A stretch of DNA of 64,000 nucleotides from Sphingomonas parapaucimobilis NBRC 15100 (GTDB lineage Bacteria > Pseudomonadota > Alphaproteobacteria > Sphingomonadales > Sphingomonadaceae): positions 1 through 64,000 of the forward strand of contig NZ_BBPI01000025.1 in the NCBI RefSeq assembly GCF_000787715.1, in the 5' to 3' direction. Under the pieces are notes generated by a model. That model did no database searches, was not told the origin of the DNA, and saw only the letters and a program-made list of their open reading frames with translations. Position 1 is the stretch's first letter; each line of letters starts with the position of its first letter. This document shows positions 53,848 through 64,000 of the stretch, piece by piece. A program made the translations under genes and the position numbers.

Positions 53848-54302
53848 ACGGCGATCTGCGACTGCTGCACTGGCCCGCCGAGGACCGGGCGAGCTTCGGG
53901 CGCTTCGCGGCTGTGATGGCGGATGTGCAGGCGCGCATCCAGGCCATTTCGGGCGATGCGAGCGGCGTCCCCGTGCCGCGTCCGCCGCGCGTGGCGACGC
54001 CGCGCGAATGCGCCGCGATGATCCTGAAGCACCATCAGGAGGTTCGCGTGATCGCCGGGGGCGATGCCGACATGTTCGGCGATCCGGCATGGGAGATCGC
54101 GCTCGCCGTCTTTCACGCCGAGGGGCAGGAGAATGACGCCGCGCTGCTGGAGATGGCCGGGCTGTCGCCAAGCTGCCAGGTCGGCGGACGATGGATCAAG
54201 CTGTTGCTGGCGCGCGGGTGGGTCGAACGGCGTGACAACGGCCATCTGCATGCGACGGAGAAGATGATCACGATCCTGAACGGATATTTCACGCGCCTTT
54301 GA
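53844..54302 (+). CDS. Winged-helix-like protein, unknown function
   Basis: The 152-residue protein has an N-terminal helical part and a C-terminal half that looks like a MarR-type winged helix: LLEMAGLSPSCQVGGRWIKL as the helix-turn-helix and ERRDNGHLHATEKM as the wing. There is no certain family assignment. It is coupled by ATGA to the membrane protein. With the LuxR-type gene, two of the four operon members may bind DNA. Confidence 0.6.
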   Translation: MNGDLRLLHWPAEDRASFGRFAAVMADVQARIQAISGDASGVPVPRPPRVATPRECAAMILKHHQEVRVIAGGDADMFGDPAWEIALAVFHAEGQENDAALLEMAGLSPSCQVGGRWIKLLLARGWVERRDNGHLHATEKMITILNGYFTRL

Positions 54303-54413
54303 GTCACGTTCGGACCGGATCGTGAACTTTGCGGACACGGCGGTAACGCCGTGCAACTCCTGAACCCTCCGGGGGTTCAACCGATACGGGCATAACCATA
54401 GGAGAAGACGGAC

Positions 54414-54779
54414 ATGGCCGAGGATATCGGAACAGGCGGCGGCGCGGGCGCGATCGGTGGCGATATGGGCGCGGGCGCCTTCACCGACCGGATGAAGGGC
54501 GCGGGCGAGGCGATGCAGGCCTCGGGCCAGAAGATGGCCGAGGGCGGTTCGCAGGTCACGCTCAAGATGCTGGAACAGGCCGAGACCAACACGTGCGAAG
54601 CCTTCGCTGCGATGCGCTCGGCCGCGTCGGCCAAGGATCTGGGCGATGTGATGCGCATCCAGACCGAGTTCCTGCGCGAGCAGGGCAACCGCTCCATGTC
54701 GCAGGCGCGCGAGATCGGCGAGATGATCGTGCAATTCGGTCGCGACGCGGTCGGCGCCGTTCGTCCGAAGCAGGATTAA
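54414..54779 (+). CDS. Phasin-family protein
   Basis: The 121-residue protein has a Gly/Ala-rich N-terminus and a helical phasin domain (about 45-110: LEQAETNTCEAFAAMRSAAS, LGDVMRIQTEFLREQGNRSM, AREIGEMI). Phasins coat PHB granules. A GC-rich hairpin (CCCTCCGGGGGTTC) lies about 45 bp upstream. It appears monocistronic, ending in a large hairpin shared with the convergent efflux operon. The intracellular depolymerase gene at 35703 is a related function. Confidence 0.82.
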   Translation: MAEDIGTGGGAGAIGGDMGAGAFTDRMKGAGEAMQASGQKMAEGGSQVTLKMLEQAETNTCEAFAAMRSAASAKDLGDVMRIQTEFLREQGNRSMSQAREIGEMIVQFGRDAVGAVRPKQD

Positions 54780-54790
54780 ACGCGAAGCCT

Positions 54791-54832
54791 CTCACCCTTC
54801 CGACCCTCCCTCAAGTGGGTCGGAAGGGTGAG
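54791..54832. terminator. Perfect 16-bp hairpin between convergent genes
   Basis: CTCACCCTTCCGACCC and GGGTCGGAAGGGTGAG are exact inverses with a ten-base loop. It lies between the phasin and NodT genes. No long T-run on either side, so termination is inferred from position. Confidence 0.6.
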
Positions 54833-54846
54833 GGTAGCCCTGTCGC

Positions 54847-56417
54847 CTAATTGCCGGGGCCGAGCGCCACCGGTCCATCGGCGGTCGCTTCCAGCAGCGA
54901 GTCCCCGCCGAGTACCCGATAGAGCGTCACCCGGTTGCTCGCCGCCGTCAGCTGCGTCGCGACCACCGTCCGCTGCGCCGAATAGAGCGAGCGCTGCGCA
55001 TCCAGCGTGTTCAGAAACGGCGTCACCCCGCCGCGATAGCTCGCCTCGGTCAGGCGATAGGTATCGCTCGCGGCGTTCAGGAAGCGGCGATTGGCGCCCA
55101 GCTGGTCGTCGATCGTGCCCTGCCGCGCGAGGGCGTCGGCGGTTTCCTGGAAAGCGGTCTGGATCGCCTTTTCATAGGTTGCAAGCGCCGCGTCGCGCTG
55201 GGCCTGCGAATATTGGACGTTGGCGATCCCCGCTCCCGCCTGGAAGATCGGGTAGCTGACCGAGGGGGCGACCGAATAGTTGAAGCTGCCGCCCGAGAAG
55301 AGCGAGGTCAGCGCGGTGCTGGCGAAGCCGACCAGCCCGGTCAGCGAGATGCGCGGGAACAACGCCGCCCGCGCCGCGCCGATCTGGCCATTGGTGGCGC
55401 GCAGCAGATATTCGGCCTGCACCACGTCCGGACGGCGCAGCAGGATGCCCGAATCCAGCCCGGCGGGCAGCGTCGCGACGGTCGGGGCGGCTTCCTCGAT
55501 CGAGCGGGGGAGGAGCGCGGTGTCGATCGGCGCGCCGACCAGCAGTTGCAGCGCGTTGACGTCCTGCGCCACGGCGGTCTTCTGGAGCGCCAGGTCGGCC
55601 TGCGCCGTCGCCAGCACCTGTTCGGCCTGACGTAAGTCGGTACGCGGCGAGATGCCGCCCTGGAGCCGGGCGCGGGTCAGCGTGACGCTGCGCTCGGCAC
55701 TGGCAGCGGTCTGCTGCGCGATGGCGAGCAGGCTCTGGTCCGCACCGTAATTCAGCCAGGCATCGGCGATGTCACCGACCAGCGTCAGCCGGGTCGCGCG
55801 CGCCGCCGCCTCGGTCGCGAAGTAACGGTCGAGCGCCGCGCCCGTCAGCGAACGGATGCGGCCGAACAGATCGAGTTCGAAGGCGGTCGTACCGAGATTG
55901 ACCGACCAGGCGCTGCCCGATCCATTCGCGCCGGTGACGACCGTGCCGCCGGTCCCGCCCGTGCCGTTTCCGACACCCCCGGTGCCGGTGCCGGTGCCGG
56001 TGCCGGTTCCCGTACCCGCCCCGCCGGTGCCCGTACCGCCACCAACCGCTTGCGAACCCGCACCGCTCGATCCCCGTTCGGTATAGCTGTAGCGGCCGGT
56101 CGCATCCACCTGCGGGAGCAGGCTGCCGCGCTGGATCCGATATTGTGCGCGCGTGGAGGCGATGTTCGCCGCCGCCACGCGCAGGTCGCGGTTGTTGGCC
56201 AGCGCCTGGGTGATCAGCTGCTGCAACCGCGCATCACGGAAGATGTCGCTGTAGCGCACCGTGGGCAGGGCGGCCTCCGACTGGCGGAGATAGGCGTCGC
56301 CGACCGGCCAGGAGGGCGGCACCGGCGTCGCGGGCCGCTCATATTTTGGGGCCAGCGAGCAGCCCGACAGCGCGGTCGCGGCGAGCAACAAGGCAGGCAG
56401 GGGGGACAGGATACGCA

Positions 56418-56418
<1 letters not shown>
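54847..56418 (-). CDS. Outer-membrane efflux lipoprotein, NodT/OprM family
   Basis: The 523-residue protein is the outer channel of a tripartite pump. It has a signal peptide with lipobox LSGC (Cys 20) and two OEP domains. A Gly/Thr-rich insertion of about 40 residues (about 122-165) is encoded partly by tandem GGTGCC hexamers at 55981-56004; it is not part of the family core. The ATG overlaps the stop of the RND permease (ATGA), giving a tight adaptor-permease-channel operon. Confidence 0.9.
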
Positions 56419-59645
<3,227 letters not shown>

Positions 59646-59652
59646 GATCCGG

Positions 59653-60894
59653 TCAGCCCGCCTTGCCCTTGGCGGCCTGCATCTTTTTCAACTGTTCGGG
59701 CGAGGGGGGCTGCACCTTTTGCGGGCTGTTGGCGGGCACCGCGCGCACGCTCTGGTTGGGGCGGAGGTTGTTCAGCCCCTGGGTCACGATCTTGTCGCCG
59801 GGCTTTAGCCCGTCGGTGACGACCCAATAGGCCCCTTGGGTCCGCTCGGCCCTGACCTTCCTCTCCTGGACCTTGCTGTCCGCGCCGACGACGAACAGCG
59901 TCGCATTGCCCTTCGGATCGCGCGATACCGCCTGTTGCGGGACCAGGAAGGCGCTGGTGTCGATCGCCTGGGCAAAGCGCGCGCGCACGAACATGCCGGG
60001 CAGCAGCAAGCCCTGCGGATTGGGGAAGCGCGCGCGCAGCGTCACGGTGCCGGTCTGCGGATCGACCACCGCCTCGGCGAATTCGACCGTGCCGGTCTGA
60101 CCATAGTCGGTGCCGTCTTCCAGCCTCAGCGTCACGCGGGCGCTGGCGGGGATCAGGCCGTCGCGCGCCGACAGGCTGCGGCGCAGCGACAACAGGTCGG
60201 TCGCGGACTGCTGGATATCGACGAAGATCGGGTCGAGCCGCTGGATCTGTGCCAGCGGATCGGTCTGGCCCGCACTGACCAGCGCGCCGACGGTGAACAG
60301 CGAGCGGCCGATACGGCCCGTAATGGGGGCGGGGACGGTGGTGAATTGCAGGTTCACGCGCGCCGTCTCCAGCGCGGCGCGGGTCTGCGCCACCTGTGCG
60401 GCGGCCTGGCGCGCGCTGGCCTGGGCGTTGGTATAGTCCTGCTTCGAGATCGCCTCGATCTGCGCCAGCGGGCGATAGCGTTCGGCCAGCGTTCGCGTCG
60501 CCTCGGCATTGGCCTGCGCGCTTTGCAGATTGGCGGCGGCCTGGTTGACCGAGGCGCGATACAGGCGCGGGTCGATCTCGTAGAGCGGCTGGCCGCGCTT
60601 CACGAGCGTCCCTTCGGTAAAGAAGCGGCGGCGGATGACGCCGGTCACCTGGGGCCGCACGTCCGAGCTTTCAAAGGCGGTGGTGCGCGCGGCGAGTTCG
60701 CTCACGATCGGCGCGTTGGTCGGCTGGACGGTCACGTAACCGACGGTCGGGGTCTGCTGCTGCCCGCCTGCACCGCCTTTCGCCTTGCTCTTGTCTCCGC
60801 CGCCACAGGCCGACAAACTGACCAGTGCGAGAGCCATGGCCGTCCCGGCAAACACCGGGCGTCCGCGAAAACCTGCAAAATTCAATTCGTTCAC
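59653..60894 (-). CDS. RND efflux periplasmic adaptor (MexA/AcrA-like lipoprotein)
   Basis: The 413-residue adaptor has a lipoprotein signal ending LSAC, a lipoyl/barrel-sandwich (RPQVTGVIRRRFFTEGTLVK), a helical hairpin (about 120-200), a beta-barrel domain and a membrane-proximal domain, with a basic, Pro-rich tail. It bridges permease and outer channel. I start at GTG 60894; the open frame goes on to an ATG at 60975 without a ribosome site, so the start is uncertain. First gene of the pump operon. Confidence 0.9.
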   Translation of the reverse strand: MNELNFAGFRGRPVFAGTAMALALVSLSACGGGDKSKAKGGAGGQQQTPTVGYVTVQPTNAPIVSELAARTTAFESSDVRPQVTGVIRRRFFTEGTLVKRGQPLYEIDPRLYRASVNQAAANLQSAQANAEATRTLAERYRPLAQIEAISKQDYTNAQASARQAAAQVAQTRAALETARVNLQFTTVPAPITGRIGRSLFTVGALVSAGQTDPLAQIQRLDPIFVDIQQSATDLLSLRRSLSARDGLIPASARVTLRLEDGTDYGQTGTVEFAEAVVDPQTGTVTLRARFPNPQGLLLPGMFVRARFAQAIDTSAFLVPQQAVSRDPKGNATLFVVGADSKVQERKVRAERTQGAYWVVTDGLKPGDKIVTQGLNNLRPNQSVRAVPANSPQKVQPPSPEQLKKMQAAKGKAG

Positions 60895-61101
60895 CTGCCT
60901 GAAATTTGCCGCGGAGCCGGCCCGCGCCTTAATGCGCGAGACGGCAGAACGTTGCTGACCTGTGTCAAATTGCACGAACGCGGTTCAAAAAGGCAAGCGA
61001 TCATGGCCTAAAATGCCCGTCTTAATTGTCGCAATTTGTCGCGGTGCGGCAAAAGCGCGGGCGGCGGGAGCCTTTGGGTTTCCGAAGCATTTTCAACGTA
61101 C

Positions 61102-61773
61102 ATGAACGATCGTGATGCCGATAAGCGCCTGGCTGCCGCCGCCGCGGTGGATGAGGTATGCGACAATATGCTCGTCGGGCTGGGCACCGGGTCGACGGCC
61201 GCCCATGTCATCGCCCTGCTTGCCGAGCGGGGGCTCGCCATCGAGACGGTCGCCACCTCGCGGGCCAGTGCGGAACTGGCCGAGCGGCTCGGGTTGAAGG
61301 TCCGGCCGTTCGACGGGGTGGCGCGGATCGACCTGGCGATCGATGGCGCGGATGCGATCGTCGCCGACCTGTCCGCCGTGAAGGGGGCTGGCGGGGCGAT
61401 GCTGCGGGAAAAGATCGTCGCGGCCGCCGCCGACCGGATGATCGTCATTGCCGATGGCTCCAAGCGGGTCGCGCGGCTGCACGACGTCAAGCTGCCGATC
61501 GAGATCCTGCCCTTCGCCCGCACCTTCGTGGTGGAACGGCTTTCCGGGCTTTTCGAACGGCTTGACGACCGTACCGATTATCGAACCGACAATGGTAACA
61601 TCGTGGTCGACGGCCATGGCTGGGACGATGCCGACCTGCCGGGGCTGGCGGAGGCGCTGATGGCGATTCCGGGCATCGTCGGGCACGGCCTGTTCCTGTC
61701 CGAGATCGACGCCGCCTATATCGCCGACAATGGGGTCGTTACCCGGCTGGAACGGGAACGGAACCCGCGCTAA
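61102..61773 (+). CDS. rpiA: Ribose-5-phosphate isomerase A
   Basis: The 223-residue enzyme interconverts ribose-5-phosphate and ribulose-5-phosphate. GLGTGSTAAHVIALL, IDLAIDGADAIVADLSAVKG and GGAMLREKIVAAAA with the catalytic Glu and Lys are visible, then a ribose-binding KLPIEILPFA. I start at ATG 61102. It is divergent from the pump operon and precedes tkt by 72 bp, forming a pentose-phosphate cluster. Confidence 0.93.
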   Translation: MNDRDADKRLAAAAAVDEVCDNMLVGLGTGSTAAHVIALLAERGLAIETVATSRASAELAERLGLKVRPFDGVARIDLAIDGADAIVADLSAVKGAGGAMLREKIVAAAADRMIVIADGSKRVARLHDVKLPIEILPFARTFVVERLSGLFERLDDRTDYRTDNGNIVVDGHGWDDADLPGLAEALMAIPGIVGHGLFLSEIDAAYIADNGVVTRLERERNPR

Positions 61774-61845
61774 GGCGGCCCCGCATGGCAACCAGAGCGA
61801 GCGCCGAGGCGTTCGATCGCACTTAAAGAGGATGAGGCCAGTTTC

Positions 61846-63933
61846 ATGACCGATGCCACCACCACCGCCGTGGCCGACAGCCATCTCCACGAGGACGGGT
61901 CGATCGAGCGCCTGACCATCGACACCATCCGCACCCTGTCGATGGATGCGGTGCAGCAGGCCAATTCGGGCCACCCCGGCACGCCGATGGCGCTGGCCCC
62001 GGTCGGTCACACCATCTGGTCCAAATTCCTGCGTTACGATCCCGCCCATGCCGACTGGCCCAATCGCGACCGCTTCGTGCTGTCGGTCGGCCATGCCTCG
62101 ATGCTGCTCTATTCGCTGATCCACCTGGCGGGGATCGAAGAGATCGACGCGGACGGCAAGAAGTCGGGCAAGCCCGCGCTGAGCCTGGAGGACCTGAAGG
62201 GCTTCCGCCAGCTCAACTCCAAGACCCCCGGCCACCCCGAATATCGCCACACCACGGGTGTCGAGACGACGACCGGTCCGCTGGGCGCAGGCTGCGGCAA
62301 CTCGGTCGGCATGGCGATCGCCGAGCGCTGGCTGGCCGCGCATTTCAACCGCGAGGGTTTCCCGATCTTCGACCATGACGTGTACGTCGTGTGCGGCGAT
62401 GGCGACATGATGGAGGGCGTCGCGTCGGAAGCGGCCTCGACCGCCGGGCACCTGAAGCTGTCGAACCTCTGCTGGATCTATGACTCGAACCATATCTCGA
62501 TCGAGGGCGGCACCGACCTGGCGTTCGACGAGGATGTGGGCAAGCGTTTCGAGGCCTATGGCTGGAACGTGCTGCATGTCGATGACGCCAATGACGTGGC
62601 CGCGCTGACCGCCGCGCTCGACACTTTCAAGGCGACCACCGACAAGCCGACCTTCATCGTCGTGAAGTCGGTCATCGGCTATGGCAGCCCCAAGGCGGGC
62701 AGCGAAAAGGCGCATGGCGAGCCGCTGGGCGACGACGCGATCCGTGCCACCAAGAAGGCTTATGGCTGGCCCGAGGACGCCAAGTTCCTGGTGCCCGACG
62801 GTGTGTGTGATGCCTTCCGCAAGGCGATCGAAAGCCGTGGCAAGCCGCTGCGCGACGAATGGGTCGCGATGGTCGACAAGTACCGTGCCGCGCACCCCGA
62901 TCTCGCCGCACAGCTCGACGCGATGCTCGCCGACAAGCTGCCCGAGGGCTGGGATGCCGACATTCCGGTGTTCGAGGCGGATGCCAAGGGCGTGGCCAGC
63001 CGCGACTCCGGCGGCAAGGTGCAGAATGCCATCGCCGCCAAGGTGCCGTGGCTGATCGGTGGTTCGGCCGACCTCGCGCCCTCTACCAAGACGCTCATCA
63101 AGGATGGCGGCTCGTTCCAGGCGGGCAGCTATGAGGGGCGCAATATGCACTTCGGTGTGCGTGAGCACTCGATGGGCGCGATCGTCGACGGCATGGCGCT
63201 GTCGCACCTGCGCTCCTATGGCGCGACCTTCCTGGTCTTCTCCGACTATATGCGCGCGCCGATCCGCCTCGCCGCGATCATGGAGCTGGGCGCGACCTTC
63301 GTCTTCACGCACGACTCGATCGGCGTGGGCGAGGATGGCCCGACCCACCAGCCGATCGAGCATCTGGCGACGCTGCGTGCCATCCCCGGCCTCGACACCA
63401 TCCGCCCCGGCGATGCCAACGAGGTGGCCGAGGCGTGGCGCTGTGCCGTCGAGTCGGCCAGCCACCCGACCGCGCTGATCTTCTCGCGTCAGGCGCTTCC
63501 GACGCTCGACCGCAGCAAGTACGCACCGGCCTCGGGCGTGAAGAAGGGTGGCTATATCCTTGCGGATTGCGAGGGCACACCCGACATCATCCTCATCGCA
63601 ACGGGGTCCGAGCTGTCGCTGGTCGCGGATGCCTATGAGACGTTGAAGGCCGACGGCGTGAAGGTCCGCGTCGTGTCGCTGCCCAGCTGGTATCGCTTCG
63701 AGATGCAGGATGCCGCGTACAAGGACAGCGTCCTGCCGAAGACCGTGACCAAGCGTCTGGCGGTCGAGCAGGCCGGGTCGATCGGCTGGGACCGCTATGT
63801 CGGGTTCGACGGTCGCACGATCACCATGTCGACCTTCGGAGCCTCGGCCCCGCTCGCCAAGTTGCAGGACAAGTACGGCTTCACCCACGACAATGTCGTG
63901 AAGGTGGCCCGCGAAATGCTGGAGACCAAGTGA
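61846..63933 (+). CDS. tkt: Transketolase
   Basis: The 695-residue thiamine-diphosphate enzyme transfers two-carbon units in the pentose-phosphate pathway. Visible: QQANSGHPGTPMALAPVGH with the substrate-binding His, the ThDP/metal motif GDGDMMEGVASEA-(27)-N (about 186-), the pyrimidine-domain Glu in VREHSMGAIVDGMA and HDSIGVGEDGPTHQPIEHL. All three domains are present. Good AAGAGGA ribosome site. Its last base overlaps the first base of the next gene (TGATG). Confidence 0.96.
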   Translation: MTDATTTAVADSHLHEDGSIERLTIDTIRTLSMDAVQQANSGHPGTPMALAPVGHTIWSKFLRYDPAHADWPNRDRFVLSVGHASMLLYSLIHLAGIEEIDADGKKSGKPALSLEDLKGFRQLNSKTPGHPEYRHTTGVETTTGPLGAGCGNSVGMAIAERWLAAHFNREGFPIFDHDVYVVCGDGDMMEGVASEAASTAGHLKLSNLCWIYDSNHISIEGGTDLAFDEDVGKRFEAYGWNVLHVDDANDVAALTAALDTFKATTDKPTFIVVKSVIGYGSPKAGSEKAHGEPLGDDAIRATKKAYGWPEDAKFLVPDGVCDAFRKAIESRGKPLRDEWVAMVDKYRAAHPDLAAQLDAMLADKLPEGWDADIPVFEADAKGVASRDSGGKVQNAIAAKVPWLIGGSADLAPSTKTLIKDGGSFQAGSYEGRNMHFGVREHSMGAIVDGMALSHLRSYGATFLVFSDYMRAPIRLAAIMELGATFVFTHDSIGVGEDGPTHQPIEHLATLRAIPGLDTIRPGDANEVAEAWRCAVESASHPTALIFSRQALPTLDRSKYAPASGVKKGGYILADCEGTPDIILIATGSELSLVADAYETLKADGVKVRVVSLPSWYRFEMQDAAYKDSVLPKTVTKRLAVEQAGSIGWDRYVGFDGRTITMSTFGASAPLAKLQDKYGFTHDNVVKVAREMLETK

Positions 63934-64000
63934 TGAGCAAGCTGTCGGAACTGGGCGCCAAGGGTTGCGCCCCCTGGCTCGATTTCGTCGATCGCAAGTT
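63933..64000 (+). CDS. tal: Transaldolase, N-terminal fragment cut by the window end
   Basis: Only 22 codons are in the window: SKLSELGAKGCAPWLDFVDR after the Met. The pattern W-L-D-F-V/I-D-R at this position is the start of long transaldolases. The ATG overlaps the tkt stop by one base. With rpiA and tkt this completes the non-oxidative pentose-phosphate set. The short length limits certainty. Confidence 0.65.
   Translation, partial: MSKLSELGAKGCAPWLDFVDRK

Overview
This is a GC-rich alphaproteobacterial chromosome segment, most likely from Sphingomonas or a close relative. The evidence is the ispH-thrB-rnhA order, the split glycine decarboxylase, the exosortase-A-associated polysaccharide genes, a NodT-type efflux lipoprotein, poly-hydroxyalkanoate genes and abundant palindromic intergenic repeats. 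I found no tRNA, rRNA or CRISPR array.

Layout. 1-10113 (minus strand) is a Tad/Flp pilus locus: cpaA, cpaB, cpaC, cpaD, cpaE, tadB, tadC and a small membrane protein. It looks non-functional. cpaC is cut in two by a 2568-bp insertion (5611-8178), and the ATPase gene cpaF/tadA, normally between cpaE and tadB, is absent. The insertion consists of an IS1380-family element followed by about 0.9 kb of foreign DNA carrying the leader and first 130 codons of an outer-membrane receptor gene. A 5-bp target duplication (TCGAG) flanks the whole unit, and removing it restores cpaC in frame. This is the signature of one-ended, ISEcp1-like mobilisation.

10158-16397 holds an alpha/beta hydrolase, an FAD oxidoreductase, small proteins, RNase HI, homoserine kinase, IspH and a lipoprotein. 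16641-21551 is a glycine-cleavage operon (gcvT, gcvH, gcvPA, gcvPB) behind a tandem glycine riboswitch. 21730-28821 has a SemiSWEET transporter, BluB, a DMT permease, an archaeal-type prolyl-tRNA synthetase, a glutathionyl-hydroquinone reductase and RNase R. 29051-33476 is a tail-to-tail pair of N-acetylglucosaminidases (GH20 and GH84). 33684-44074 covers an ABC exporter, an intracellular PHB depolymerase, a flavin-binding stress-type protein, a 29-residue membrane peptide, PutA, MscS, topoisomerase IB and a PfpI protein. 44169-48600 carries a beta-helix protein, an exosortase-A-associated O-ligase and glycosyltransferase, and a membrane protein. 48940-51627 is aconitase. 51915-54302 is a run of small uncharacterised genes that includes a membrane-anchored LuxR-type regulator and a winged-helix-like protein. 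54414-60894 has a phasin and a complete tripartite RND efflux operon. The window ends with pentose-phosphate genes rpiA, tkt and the start of a transaldolase.

The intergenic gaps, especially convergent ones, are filled by at least two families of large palindromic repeats. Some repeat arms supply the stop codons of adjacent genes.
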